Assembly: GCA_026182355.1 (NCBI GenBank)
Contig: JAPFBL010000169.1
Location: forward strand, 248,001 to 312,000
Origin: Hermatobates lingyangjiaoensis
Lineage: Eukaryota; Arthropoda; Insecta; Hemiptera; Hermatobatidae
DNA: 64,000 nt
Direction of reading: 5' to 3'
Every line of letters begins with the position of its first letter. Position 1 is the stretch's first letter. The notes beneath the pieces were generated by a model that had not been told where the DNA came from, searched no databases, and saw nothing but the letters and a program-made list of their open reading frames with translations. The position numbers and the translations under genes are program-made. Shown here piece by piece: positions 52,881-64,000 of this stretch.

Positions 52881-53339
52881 CTAGGACGAACAGATAACCG
52901 TCGACCAGAGAGATCTTCTATATTTTTCTGTTTAATTTTTCTTTGTGATTATAATATTTAGTACATTTTGAATTTCTTTTATGAACATTGCTTGATGTTC
53001 ATGTAATAACGTCATTGGAGGTATCATTTAACATTTTATGGGCATGTTCATTAGAGTATCCGTTGCTAAAAAAAACCTGTGGTTTTTGGTCAAGAATAAA
53101 AATCATAGAAGTTTTTCTTATTTTGATTTAACTAAATCAAAATAAGAAACAATACAACTCCCTTATGTATTGTTTCAATACCAAAATGAAACAATACTTA
53201 AATGTCGATTAGAAAGTCGTGGAAAATATGTCCTTCAGACTAGCAAAAGTCGAATTGGACCTTCGCAGTTAGGAGTGCCAAAGTTAAGCTAATGGATTAA
53301 GATTAAGCTAAGTGGATTGAAAACCATCATAAAAATAAC
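52881..53339. other. Intergenic, nothing recognised
   Basis: Includes a small inverted TTTTGATTTAA/TTAAATCAAAA-type palindrome at about 53120-53145. Confidence 0.45.
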
Positions 53340-53653
53340 CTAAGGGGCCTGGGTAGCCCAGAGACAACTTGCTCGCCTCTGGACTAGTAGATCCGGAGTT
53401 CAATACCCACTCTAACTCACACGATTTAATCACGTGAGAAGTGCATAAATCTGAGCACGTCGTCCCTCAGAGAGCACGTTAAGCCGTTGATCCCCGGCCT
53501 ATATGATATCAAATACTTGTTAGTGACCTACTATAAGTACACTTGAATTAAGCAAAATTTAGGACTTTAAATGTAGAATGTTCATTGTAATAAAAATATT
53601 CGATGTATGTGTGTTCTTTCGTGGGACTGCCACTGCAACCTAACCTAACCTAG
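53340..53653 (+). repeat. tRNA-derived SINE, full-length (plus)
   Basis: The head has GGTAGCCCAG, TCGCCTCTGGACTAGTAGAT and CGGAGTTCAATACC. The central block is TCCCTCAGAGAGCACGTTAAG, and the tail GGGACTGCCACTGCAACCTAACCTAACCT. About 314 bp. Confidence 0.9.
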
Positions 53654-53984
53654 AACTAACCACGCTCCATTATCTTTTACTTCCATACAAATAAAAATTT
53701 GGAAAGTCGGCACTCAACATTATCATGACAGACATAATATCAATCCCGTGGACAATGAGGTGACTTGTCCTATTATTTTAATGAGGCTATTGTGCTAAAG
53801 TATTATAAACTATTTAATACAGTATTATGAAACATAATAATCAGTTCAATGATCATATTGGTTATGTTGAGACTATATCCAATTATCAGGTACAACAAAC
53901 TTGAAATCATTGATGGACAATCATTTTGTTTTATTTTAGAACAATACTGCATGTATTGTAGGGTAAAAAACTTAATGAAATAGT
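53654..53984. other. Intergenic, nothing recognised
   Basis: AT-rich sequence. Confidence 0.5.
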
Positions 53985-54105
53985 TTCCACGCATCCAAGT
54001 TTAATAATCTAAAAAACGCGTTTCAAACACGTATTATCCTTCTTCACACATAAAACATAGAAGGCATAAAGCTTCTACGTGTTCAATTATTACTATTATT
54101 ATTAC

Positions 54106-54156
<51 letters not shown>

Positions 54157-54255
54157 GTGTTCTTCATATATTATTAACTTGAATATATGAAAACTATTTC
54201 ATTCACTTTTTTACCCTACAATGAGTAAATACCACATTATAACTGATTGCATTTA
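53985..54255. repeat. Foldback element, family F, with (ATT)n in the loop
   Basis: The outer arms carry AATAGTTTCCACGCATCC / the complementary AACTATTTCATTCAC, and the hallmark ATGAGTAAATACCACATTA. The minus motif is decayed (AACGCGTTTCAAACACGTATTATCC). An (ATT)n tract (54082-54155) fills the loop. Confidence 0.55.
54082..54155. repeat. (ATT)n microsatellite
   Basis: About 24 ATT units with minor interruptions. Confidence 0.97.
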
Positions 54256-55430
54256 TTTTTTATTAAGTATACAAAACTGCCTAATTGCTGATATTTTTTC
54301 TCTGAATATATCTTTACAGCGCAACCTTATAACAGAGTACAGCATGCAGGAAAGACCACTCTCTAGAGTAAATTCGATTTTGTACAAAGGGAAGAAAAGT
54401 GATTTTAAAGACCACTAATATCTGATACAATTCCGAGTATAATAATATAAAACATCAAAATGCAAACATAAATTAAAATTGAAAACATTCTTTGAAAAGA
54501 TGTAAATAAAATTATTTTACATATAAACCAGAGATCATAACTTTTGAAACTATTGTAAAACACTCAAATCTAAAAAAAAATAAAAAAGTGTTTATATCAA
54601 CGCAATATTCTTAATTTTGAGCTTTGTCATGTGGCGTTATAATTATTTGTACAACAATATCATAAAATGTCGGAAGAGACTATATTTATGTATGGTATTA
54701 AAGCGTTAGTTTGTTTTCATTAATAAATGAACATAATTAATTAATAAAAATTACATTAAATTTTGTATAAATAGTTAGGATCATTATTATATTTAGCACT
54801 CAGTGCATAAATAGAAATATATTAAGCATTTTGATTTTTGCAATTCGCTTCTTCAACTAATTAATGAAATTATTTCTCACTAAATTTTTTAGATAAAATC
54901 AATGGAAACGAGATTTAGAAAATAAGATGCAATGATTTCGGACAGCACTTTTTTGGGTAAACAGACAGGACTTCAAGACAGCCATACAAAGTTTACATTC
55001 ATGATTTTATCCGAGAAGGAATAAATAAATGATATGTTCAACTTTTCAAAACATCAATAAATAATTTTTTTTTTTTCAATAAAATGTAAAAATTTTGACT
55101 TATGATTGAATTTGAAAACTTTTGGGGAGACAATAATCCTTATGTTGATTTTTTTTTTTACTTATAGTAAAGTTGAGTGTTGGCCATTCCAGATTTTTTA
55201 TATATATTATCGTTTTTATTATCCTAACAGACCATTTCAATCTGGGTTTATTTATATTGATACAGCTTAATTATATATTTGAAAGAATATCAAATGTTTG
55301 AAACTATATACTCAAGTAAGAATGGTTTTGGTCAGTTATCCAAGAACAATACAAGCTCTCAATGCCAAAATTTTGACTTTGTATACAACCCACTTCATAA
55401 ACAAATGTAACAAGTAGTTAGAGGTCTCAA
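54256..55430. other. AT-rich DNA, nothing recognised
   Basis: No repeat or coding signal beyond chance. Confidence 0.5.
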
Positions 55431-55696
55431 GAGTTTTTTATTTTTGCTTTCAGTTGTATAGAAGTTTTCAATGCATATACAACTTATATTTTCAAGTACC
55501 CGAACATATCATTTCCCTTAACTTGTTCTCTGCAATTGAAAACTTAAAAGGTCAAGTGAGATTTCATTTGTTCTCCCAACATCATCTAACTCTAAAGCAA
55601 AGAACTGTAAACGCGCAAAGTGCTTTAAAATCAAAGATTGGAAGGCATCTATATGCAATAATCCTGAATTATGCGGGGTTGAATTTCTATCATTGA
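55431..55696 (+). CDS. Open frame with acceptor-like lead, unknown
   Basis: An 80-codon frame (55454-55696), open back to a TTTTTATTTTTGCTTTCAG tract that looks like a splice acceptor ending near 55453. It reads SFQCIYNLYFQVPEHIISLN, then a Lys/Gln-rich stretch. I recognise no family and see no matching donor with conviction (AAAAG/GTCAAGTGAG at 55549 is poor). It may be an exon, but random occurrence is more likely. Confidence 0.15.
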
Positions 55697-55899
55697 AATT
55701 AATATACGAGTATGTATCAAAATATACATATTGTCAATAGAGAAATGTAATATTATTGTATTATGTTATACATTACTATTATATTATACTACATATAATT
55801 TGAACTAGAAATGTACACGGAGAATATAGATCAAAATTCAAAAACAAACTAAAGAGGGGTCACTCAGTAGGTAAGGACATTTACCATCTCTACTTTTTA

Positions 55900-56150
55900 A
55901 CTCTTTAGTCGTGCAATCCGTAATTGTCTGGTATTTACTCATACTGCGGTAAATAGATATTACAAAGTCTCCACACGAAAGAATTTTTTTTTTTTAAACT
56001 ACGCATTTCAAACTTTTCGTGTTCATCGTCAGGTAAATATTATTGTTTCAGTGTACCTGATGATGACAACACAGTGTTTGAAACGTGTAGTTTGAATAAA
56101 GAAACTTCTTTTGTGTGAAGACTTTGTAGTATCCATTTATCCCAGTACCT
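55900..56150. repeat. Foldback element, family F, copy 10 (complete)
   Basis: Hallmark ends TCGTGCAATCCGTAATTG...ACTCATACTGCGGTAAAT and CATTTATCCCAGTA. The minus motif is at about 56036-55998 (CTGACGA, T, GAACAC-GAA..., GAAATGCG). The plus motif has CTGATGA at 56057-56063, T, a GACAACACAGTGTTT hairpin, GAAACGTGTAG. Spacer of about 20 bp. Confidence 0.82.
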
Positions 56151-57229
56151 CCATTTTTGTTATTTTTCGTACTCTTTATAATTTTCTAATATTTTTTTAA
56201 CTCTTTTTTCTCTTCTCTCTCCTTTCTTCTCAAATATACTTTTCATAGCTACTTATTTTCTGTTGGGGTACCTATAAGGTGGCTCTGATCGTTACGAAGA
56301 GGGCTGGGAAGTTGTGAACTCCGGGATATTTGAAAGGACCGACTCCGACTCCTCAATAATAACTGCATATTTATTCATATGCCATTTTTGTGTTGTATGT
56401 TACCTATCAACAAAAATGCCATTTTATCAATGCCAAGTGAATCATCAGGCTAATTATAAAGTAATAAAAATTATATTAATTAGCTCAATGCTGCCTGATT
56501 ATAATATAATAAATAATAATAATAATATGATTTCCTAACACAACTTATTGATTATAACAAATTCATAGTTGAAGTAAAAAAGAAAACTCGTGTTTTTATA
56601 ATTTGCTTGCGTTAATCCGAACTGTTGTGGATTATTGTAAATGTGAGTTTCAAATGAGCTTTTCTTTGTCTAGGTTTAATCTTCGGGACATTACAAATTA
56701 TTAGCTTGATAGTTGGAATGGTGTATCGCTTAGTTATCATGCGACTGGAAATACCAGACGTAGTTGAGGAGGATGTTTCCTGAGACCCCTAATACAACCA
56801 ACTCAAGCTATAAGTCACACTCTGTCATGTTTACTGTAGTCTTGCCGTTCTATCAAATTACATCTTCGTCCTATCTATATTTGGGAGAATTCAATCAACT
56901 TATTCTTTCAATAATTATCAACGGAGCCATTTTATTACAGTAATAATAAATTATTATGTAATAATTTATACAGTTATACATAATTATACATTACTGTATT
57001 ATTACAGTAGTTTTGTTGACATTGGTGCGTCTTCACAATAACAAATAAATATTATGTTAATAATAATTATACTGATTTCATCATTATATTTTACGATGAA
57101 TAATCATTATTTGGGTCAGATAATAATAAACAAATATTTATATCATTAAAAGAAAGGTTTTATCTTAACAGTGTTGTGTAGAAAACAACTGGACTTATTT
57201 CCAGTTATCTTTACGTTTTATACATTAGA
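56151..57229. other. Intergenic, nothing recognised
   Basis: Contains (TAA)/(ATT)-rich text at 56500-56530 and 56940-57000. The open frame at 56314-56538 is Ile/Asn-rich and not recognised. Confidence 0.5.
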
Positions 57230-57546
57230 GAAACCGAATCCACCCTTTGAAAAATTTCTGTCTGTCTGTTTGTTTGTCTATTTTTCTACAACATTTTATA
57301 ACAAGTAAACTCAGCCACCATAAGGCATGCGAGTTGAAACTTTGCAGTAGATCAGAGGTTCCAACTCTCTCTTCTTCCATGGACTTGAAGGACAGACAGC
57401 TAATGTGGTGTGTATAGAGGCACTTACTTAACACCGTTCTGATAATGAATTTTCTAGTATTTTATAATTTGTAATAATATTTTGGAATACCTCGTAACAT
57501 CTCTGAATTTTCATGAAATACCGTCCAAGACGGGCACGTCTGCTAG
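57230..57546 (+). mobile_element. Helitron 3' end
   Basis: TTTCTGTCTGTCTGTTTGTT and GCATGCGAGTTGAAACTTTG are typical of arthropod-type Helitron interiors. The 3' end has a hairpin AGACG-GGCA-CGTCT (57528-57541), one base, then CTAG (57543-57546) and a T, which is the Helitron 3' rule (hairpin, CTRR, insertion at A/T). The start is not determined and no coding sequence is seen. Confidence 0.7.
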
Positions 57547-58439
57547 TTATTTTAATAAATCATTATACTGACTTCATCCATTTTCAATGATTGATTAATC
57601 AATCAGTGTTGCATCAAACAATGATTGTTTGGGTCAGAATAATATCAGTATTGCATGAAACTGGGTCAATGTAACCAATTAAGTGTCAACACTGTGATTA
57701 CGTTTCACCAAACCTGTACAATTCACTAATACGGACTATGTTTGCTTCAGTCTCGACATGTAGATTTAATCAAATCAATTGACTAATGAAGCTTACAAAA
57801 AAATGTTAAAAACAAAATAGTTTACTGTTTCCTAATACGTTTTAATGTTTCTTAAAATTTAAATCTACTGAATTTATGAAACCAAAGATTATGAATAAAC
57901 AATTTTAAGTATATAGGAGGGCTATTAATCCCTAAATATTTATTATCAGTATATAATATCTTAATAAATATTAAAACTAGGTTGTCATATAACAGCTGCC
58001 TTTAAATATCTATCTGGGTAAACAAATTTTGATGGATATGAAGCCATGATAAAGATATGAAGAAGGTGTTGTATAACAGATGTTTGTAAATATTTCAATG
58101 CAATTCTGAGGTTTTCATACAATGTTGAATATATTATTACTTTATTCAAAAAAAGTACGACATGATGTTTTATTTAAATTGGTTGGTGATAAAGTTGAAT
58201 AAAATAAAGTTGCTTGTAAGTATCAAAAACAATTTTCTTTCTTATAATTTATACAAAATCCGGAGTGGTCAACACTCTACTTTACTATAAAGATCGATAC
58301 TGAACAAGTATTAGGATAATTAATTTTATTGATGATATATTCTTTTGTAACTAGAACCGCTTTTCGTATTCTCATATGACGTAATCAATAGTAATGACTC
58401 TTAAAATTTATGCATAAAATGAGCCAAGTCACCTATGCT
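57547..58439. other. AT-rich DNA, nothing recognised
   Basis: CCGGAGTGGTCAACACTCTA at 58259 recurs, diverged, at about 60310 (TCTGGAGTGGCCTAACTCAAC). Perhaps another Helitron interior. Confidence 0.4.
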
Positions 58440-58480
58440 CCCTCTTTCTCCTCTGTCTCTCTCTCTCTCTCTCTCTCGAG
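58440..58480. repeat. (CT)n microsatellite
   Basis: CT-rich tract. Confidence 0.9.
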
Positions 58481-58934
58481 ATTAAAATCTTCAGTTGAAT
58501 CGTTGTGAGCCTTGTATTGAGGGTTACAAGGACAAATATTTTCTTTGCATATCCACTCACAGATGTATACAGATATACACAGATGTTATTCCATGAAGTA
58601 ATCGTGTTACACATTAAATGCTGTGATAGTAAATAAACTCACCAATCTCGAGCTTTGGTACAGAACAGTCCGCAGGTTAACGTTATTGATGTTAAACGTT
58701 TATCACTCTTGCCTCGTATTCATGCTTTACTTCCCTTTTGAGAAATAATTCCTACCCTATTCGTCCTCATGCTTCTTTCACATCATGCAACTGACTTTTC
58801 CGTTTTGACTGTACTTTTTACTGTTATTTTGTGCTTTTATATTTGTATATGTGTAAAAATTAATAATCAACAATAACTCGTAATATAATATATGAATTAA
58901 ACACCGCAATAAACAAATATATATTAATTAAAAT
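58481..58934. other. Intergenic, nothing recognised
   Basis: AT-rich, ending in (TA)-rich text next to the PLE terminus. Confidence 0.5.
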
Positions 58935-58967
58935 GCTCTAAGGCCTTTTGTTACATCATCAGAGAGC
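58935..58967 (-). ncRNA. Hammerhead-like motif at PLE 3' end, family E, copy 2
   Basis: Read on minus: GCTCT, CTGATGA, TGTAAC, AAA, AGGCCT, T, AGAGC. Stem I and the palindromic AGGCCT are identical to 20686-20720, while the six bases between are different and GAAA is AAAA. The endonuclease stop codon (TGA) lies inside CTGATGA. The conserved halves show purifying selection or recent common origin. The G-to-A change should inactivate this copy. Confidence 0.4.
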
Positions 58968-59740
58968 TAAATGAACCAAACAAAAAATATAATTACAAGT
59001 TAAACCTGGTTGATTGAAGTCTTCAGGATTGCTGGCATCCCTGTCTGAATTGAATGTTCCTAAACTTGAAGGAGTCTTGATCTGCTTACTTATTTCTTTT
59101 ATTAATATATCATGTAGTTTGTAAAGTCCCGGACTATGATTCATTAAATTTCCATAGAATTTCTTTATGAATACTCTTTCAATAATATTTCTCCTCCTTT
59201 CCGAAGGTACAAAAACCAATTCCTTTGCTTCACTCCAATTTATCATATGATTTTTGTTCCTTAGATGTAAGAACAAGGCACTCTTTTCAACTTTCCGTCT
59301 GATTGAATATTGGTGTTGTTTTACTCTTGTAAAGAGTAAAACCTTTACTCGTCTGTCCAATATAAGTCATTTGGCAATCAGTACAAGGTATTCTATATAC
59401 ACAACTATCTTTTTCCTCCTCCTAATTATTAACAAGCCTATTAAACAAAATACTATCATTACTAAACACAACGGAGAGGTCCAGCTTTTTCAAAAATGAG
59501 GGCAGATCTTTCAAACAGGGGTTATATGGAATGACTACATATATCTATGAGCTGTTCTTCATTGTTTCATGTCAGGGATTGTTTCACTCTTTTCTTGATA
59601 TTATCAATTAATAATTTTGGATACCTTAAAGAACTTGATATGCTATAAATAGTTTTGATTTCTTCCTCTACAAACTCTGCACTGCAAATTTTGAATGCTC
59701 TCAAAAACATACTACTAAAAACAGATTTTTTATGTATATT
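58959..59740 (-). pseudogene. Penelope-like element: RT thumb plus GIY-YIG endonuclease
   Basis: On minus, in order: FLRAFKICSAEFVEEEIKTI and SSLRYPKLLIDNIKKRVKQS (RT thumb, 59705-59567), a stop, NPCLKDLPSFLKKLDLS linker, then NRLVNN, CVYRIPCTDCQMTYIGQTSK (GIY-YIG core, with Tyr, Tyr and Gly of the motif present). A frameshift at about 59350 follows, and then LLFTRVKQHQYSIRRK, NHMINWSEAKELVF, RRNIIERVFIKKFY with the catalytic-type Glu, and NHSPGLYKLHDILIK. The last 133 residues are open to a stop overlapping the ribozyme-like motif. The copy is 5'-truncated at about 59740, where a (TA/TG) tract and a family A-like foldback begin. It is more complete than the 21-kb copy but has at least two inactivating changes. 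Confidence 0.88.
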
Positions 59741-59784
59741 CTTATATACACGTATGTGTATGTGCATATACATTTTCTTATCAA

Positions 59785-60015
59785 CCTCTAAACAAAGTAG
59801 AAAGGAGAAAAAAAGCTAAAATCTTTCATCAGAAACAAGCTGTCTTCATCAGAGTCAAAGTGATACTCAGTTTGAGAACTGAAACTGATATTAGTGTCAG
59901 TTTGACTCAAAAAAAGACCAGTTGTTTCGGTAGAAAGGTTTTAGTCTTTTTCCCATTTCTTACTGTGGTTTAGATGTTGATTTTTTATTTAACGTGTTTA
60001 TTGTAAAATCATGTT
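59785..60015. repeat. Foldback element, diverged family A-like
   Basis: The left arm on minus has GACTCTGATGAAGACAGCTTG...GATGAAAGATTTTAGC. The right arm has GACTCAAAAAAAGACCAGTTG...GGTAGAAAGGTTTTAGTC, then TTTCTTACTGTGGTTTAG and TTTATTGTAAAATC. The design is as in family A, the sequence about one-third diverged. Confidence 0.7.
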
Positions 60016-60146
60016 AATATTGATGTGTAGATATAAAAAATATGTACGAGTCGGCAGGGTATCAGTCATACTTTAAGTTCCTTGCCTTTATTAACTTTAG
60101 TAAAGCAAATAAAAGACATTCAAAGTAGAATCGACTGGTTACAGAA

Positions 60147-60210
60147 CTAGCTGACCCTGCGAACTTCGGCAACTGTCAGTGACTGCCGTTGTACCTTTAT
60201 CAGAGCTTAA
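60147..60210 (-). mobile_element. Possible Helitron 3' terminus
   Basis: On minus the sequence ends CTGAC...GTCAG, then CTAG at 60148-60151, an end like that at 57546. It lies 3' of the PIF1 remnant (60670-61590) in the same orientation, as expected of one Helitron. Hairpin pairing is weaker than at 57528. Confidence 0.4.
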
Positions 60211-60669
60211 TTTGGTATTTAATTATAAATAATGGCTATCCCGACTGCCAATGTCCCTCTTTACCTAGAAATATTCCATTCGAACGGGAATAAAAACTAA
60301 TATAAAAATCTGGAGTGGCCTAACTCAACTCTACTATAAATAAACATATTAAACTCATTAACAAGCAATTTATGTTTTGTTTGATTAGTCAGAAACTTGT
60401 TCGGCAATCATCCATCGTACAATGGAATTCATCAGAAAATATATGTTTGATTGGGTTTAATTTTTACATTCCACAATTTTATTCTTCTAACATATTTTCT
60501 TAACTCATTAAATCATTTAACATGTTTTGTAATAAACCTCTACATGACAATTTTATTTCAACTAAAATATGTCAAAGTCAATGTAAACAATAGTAGGGAA
60601 GATGATTTGTTATTCCAAAGTAAAATTTCAGTTTTTATAATATACTACACTACCTGTGACCCAGCAGTT
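60211..60669. other. Intergenic or Helitron interior
   Basis: AT-rich. If the 60147 end belongs with the helicase, this is the Helitron's 3' non-coding part. Confidence 0.3.
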
Positions 60670-61590
60670 GGGTCATCCAGCACCTTCCTTTTTACTGCAA
60701 TCATGTTCACATAAATGCATATAAACTCTAAATTATTTCATTTCTAATAAAGAGGATAATAGATATATTTTTAATAAAGTTGTCTCTATTTACATTTTTT
60801 GTACAATTTGAATTTTCCAAAAAAAACTTTAACGTTTTCTTTCTGTTTGATCAAACTGAGAGCAACATGTAATTGGCCATGATGAAATGAAGCTTTACAT
60901 AAATGAACTAAACCTTTCTGTAGAGTCTCTCCTTGAGACTTATGAATAGTCATGGCAATGCTAACTAAATCCTTGAAAAAGGAGTGTTGCCCTCTTCAGA
61001 TAAAACGATTTTCAATCTTGGATTTAAAACTATTTCCTCTTGACACCGTGATGCGATAACTTTATAAACAATGACCTTATCATAAAGCTCCACAGTTATT
61101 AGTCTTGTTCCATTACATAACGGCGGTGAGTCATTGTTTCTTATACATACACATGACAGCAACTTCCTTTTTTAGTTTTAGCTTATGTTGGAGCAATCCA
61201 GACAACTCTAGTGAGTCAAGAAATTCTTGAGGTTAATGTGTGGGTTTTGTTCATTCACAAACCGAGTTATATGACAAATATTGTTTAATTTCTCTTGGAA
61301 ATTATTCAGTGAATCTATGAATAATTTCATTGAGTGTCTCGTTAAATGGAACTTATATTGAATTATCTATGAAGAATATTTGTGGGTTGGCAAATGAAGA
61401 GTAAACATATTCAATACACTAATCAATATTATGTGCACGGATAAACCTGTCTTCGGACATTAATAATCTCTTTCTTTTCATTATTTTCAACTCTGTCTTC
61501 ACCAATATTTATCAGAAATTTAGAGTATTTCTCATCTTCTTCTTGAATTATCATATTGCGAGTTAAATGGAATTTAGTAAATTTGCCTCA
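60670..61590 (-). pseudogene. PIF1-like helicase remnant (Helitron-type), copy 2
   Basis: On minus: SCVCIRNNDSPPLCNGTRLI, then ASRCQEEIVLNPRLKIVLSE (61162-60965), then broken frames with MTIHKSQGETLQK and GQLHVALSL-type text. The CNGTRL block followed by a basic/IPR-like block and SQG-x-TL is the standard order of PIF1 C-terminal domains in Helitrons. Compared with 19130-20225 it has shared and private disruptions, so both copies descend from one element inserted elsewhere. Confidence 0.75.
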
Positions 61591-63639
61591 CAAGTTAGAC
61601 TGATTCAAGCATTATAGATATCAGCATCAGTTCCTCTCTTGATAACTAGAAGAAGTTGTCAATTCCTGAGATGCTACAGCCAATGCAATTAGTCCTGACC
61701 TCCTTAATTTAGAGAGAATTAGTTTTATTAAGAACGTTCCTGAACGTTCCGATGCATTGGGAGCCTTACTCTATCATTTTTTTTAAATAGATGTATCATA
61801 AGAAGAAAATATAGTGATTATGACAAAGGGTTTTTTGATTACGGACATAATTGTGTGCTGTTAATATTTACTTATATTAATTTTATAATTTTAAAAAGTT
61901 CTGTTAACTGTCATAAATATCACTTGTTGATATATTAAACAATTATTTCATTAAATAATTGTTTCCCGTCAATTATTCATTAAATTTCCTCTTTCTAAAT
62001 TTATTATAATTAAATCATTATCATTTAGGTCGAAAAACTTTATTTAATACTTCGGCGTCATTTCTATCAGGTTTTAGAAACTTATTGCACAAACTTTTTA
62101 ATATTTCATTCAGTTTAGAGCGTGTGCAAATATTTAAATAAGTATATCAGAGTTTTATAAGTATATAGATAGACTTCACTATGAAGCAAATTTAATTTTA
62201 TGAATTTTTTTTATTAATTGATAATTCTGGTTTAATTTTTTAACAAAATTTCATTGTTATCGATTTAGCTTTAAAAAAGACGGTTTTGAATTTGTAAAAC
62301 GGCGTGTTTTTACTCCCTTTTTTATCAATGTAATTTTCAAAAAAATTACTGAACTCTTTCTGATATAATATGCCAATTTTGAGGTATAAAAAAAGTAAAG
62401 TTTGTACATGAAATAGACTACTTGACTTCCTCTTTATTAAATTCTAATTAGGTTTTATAATGATCTCTAATTAAGTTGACTTGTTTGTAGCTGTAATTTA
62501 ATTGAAGCAATTAGAAATGCCCAATTATAATATTGTGACAAAGTGTGACGCACATACATAGGTAGGTAATTATCAACGTCTTAATACATAGGATAGCTAC
62601 CAATGAGAAGATAACCATGATCCTATCTATAGAAATGAATAAGTGCATTCATGTTATCGTAAACGATGGAACTGAAAAAGTTATTTACACCCAAGATGTA
62701 TATTATTATAGTAACTTATCGAAACTTGTGTATAAGAGTGTTGAGTTTGAACATAACAAGAAGGTAATTTAAGAATGATGATTAACTGTGTTGTCTACAG
62801 ACATCTAATCTACTGTAGTGATGATTTTATGAAACATAGTAAGAACTAATCATCTTAAAAAGGAATTGTAGTGTTCTAAACGAGTTGCTATACATAAATT
62901 ATATTCAGGTCGAATTCACTTGCTTGATATCACACACTTGAACCCTTCTTTGAACTTGCAATTGCTTTATAATGCTGCCATTAAAACTTAAAGTCTAATT
63001 TTGGAGCAAAGGCCAGTCACCTCGCTCAATAATGCAGTTTCAACTTTCTGCCCAATCAATAATTGAAGCAGTGATTCAGAAGATACCTTGCTTTGATTTT
63101 ACTGATAAATAATATACACTTTTTTTATGCCACGGAAGTCTAGCTATATTTGCTAAACAAGTTATACAGTGGCATTACTAGAGTTATCTATTATTACTTA
63201 GCCAAAAAATAAAACTTTTTAAACCTATTGGAACACAACTAAAAGAAAACACTTTCGTGAATTCGTAACCAAATTATAGTAAGATCTCTTTTAACATTGC
63301 TTTTGTATGACGTGGTGTTTGGACATTCATTATGGACATAGTGGTGGTAACGACAAACAAGCATGCAGAGAAGAAAATCTAATTTAGAGAACTCAAACAG
63401 CAAGTATTGCCAACATACAAAAGAAAGTGAAAAAATAACTAAAAGTTAAATTAAACAAATACAAAATTATAATGAGTAAATACAAACAAATATAAACAAA
63501 AAATAGAAATAATATTATAAAAATTAAAAGCGGAATTATAATTTAAAAGGATTGGGAAGTTTAAGGGAAAAAATAACTATTGAGTTGAGTACAGGAGATA
63601 ATCTTAGCAACAAGAAGATGAATATGTATCTCTTAAAAA
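61591..63639. other. AT-rich DNA, nothing recognised
   Basis: No open frame or repeat partner. A TTAAGAACGTTCCTGAACGTTCCGATG direct repeat (ACGTTCC twice) sits at about 61730-61752. Otherwise featureless. Confidence 0.5.
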
Positions 63640-63699
63640 GCTGTTACACTGGTGTCTGAGTCAACTAACCGATTCGCACTGGGTCTAAGAACCCGGGAA

Positions 63700-63849
63700 A
63701 ACCCGGGATACCCGCCGTTGTGTTTCCAGCGTGCTTGCTCTCCTTCTCTCTTTGTTCTTTAAGAAAAGGAAACAATTTTTTCTTCCGAAAAATTTAGATG
63801 GTAAATGTGCTTCTATACTCAATATATTACTCTTCATCGATTTTGAATT

Positions 63850-63851
<2 letters not shown>
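63700..63851 (+). repeat. Family H half-element
   Basis: GTGCTTGCTCTCCTTC, TTTCTTCCGAAAAATTTAGA, GTAAATGTGCTTC and TTACTCTTCATCGATTTTG, TTTGTATA before (TA)n. The tail matches 24970-25005 (GTTACTCTTCTTCG, TTTTGAATTTGTATA). Confidence 0.55.

Positions 63852-63888
<37 letters not shown>
63852..63888. repeat. (TA)n microsatellite
   Basis: A TA tract joins family H to family B. Confidence 0.95.
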
Positions 63889-63892
<4 letters not shown>

Positions 63893-64000
63893 TAAAAGAA
63901 ACGGTCCAGCGGACTTTTTTAAAATAAAATAAATTCAAAACGAAGGAAACACACAGAAAGACACAGACATAACTCACATCGATATTTCGACCATCGTCGT
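63889..64000. repeat. Foldback element, family B, copy 3 (cut by the window end)
   Basis: AATTAAAAGAAACGGTCCAG, AAATAAATTCAAAACGAAGG, and TATTTCGACCATCGTCGT are the left arm of family B. The rest lies outside the window. Confidence 0.9.

Overview
This window is repeat-dominated, AT-rich nuclear DNA of an animal, probably an invertebrate. It has no operons and no bacterial-type genes. It is packed with microsatellites, a tRNA-derived SINE with a head that still looks like a tRNA and an (AACCT)n tail, several non-LTR retrotransposon 3' ends, a hAT transposase, Helitron/PIF1 remnants, a mariner-like remnant and many Penelope-like (PLE) fragments. An arthropod would fit the TTAGG-type SINE tails and the PLE/hAT/SINE mix, but this is a weak inference. 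No host protein-coding gene could be recognised with confidence. The best candidate for a host first exon or promoter is a GC-richer patch at about 47.5-47.9 kb.

Layout. 0-3 kb: a palindromic foldback element, then the CA-tailed 3' end of a LINE on the minus strand. 3-12 kb: SINE copies, a LINE 3' end with poly(A), a second LINE 3' end with a clear 15-bp target duplication, three kinds of foldback, a 150-bp tandem array, and an 18-bp minisatellite of about 35 units. 12-20 kb: mostly AT-rich DNA with nothing recognisable, ending in a decayed PIF1/Helitron helicase. 20-27 kb: PLE GIY-YIG endonuclease pieces with ribozyme-like motifs, and dense (TA)n-flanked foldbacks. 28.4-29.1 kb: a SINE nested inside another SINE. 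32.4-34.8 kb: a nearly complete hAT transposase with one in-frame stop. 38 kb: a non-autonomous hAT with a probable 8-bp target duplication. 40.0-40.8 kb: a nearly perfect palindrome with 363-bp arms. 41-47 kb: LINE fragments and SINEs. 48.9-52 kb: PLE reverse-transcriptase remains and another foldback cluster. 52-64 kb: a mariner-like remnant, a SINE, a Helitron end, a PLE carrying RT thumb, endonuclease and ribozyme-like motif, a second PIF1 remnant, and the start of another foldback.

The most interesting pattern is a set of at least seven different short repeat families that share one design. Each has a CTGANGA core, one extra base, a short stem-loop, GAAA, and then (in most families) a tiny self-complementary segment starting with A and ending in U, followed by a strand that can pair with the bases just before CTGANGA. 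This is the layout of a type I hammerhead ribozyme with a minimal stem III. Two of the families lie directly 3' of PLE GIY-YIG endonuclease sequence in this window, which ties the motif to Penelope-like retroelements. In most loci the motif occurs as head-to-head inverted pairs (foldbacks) embedded in (TA)n tracts.
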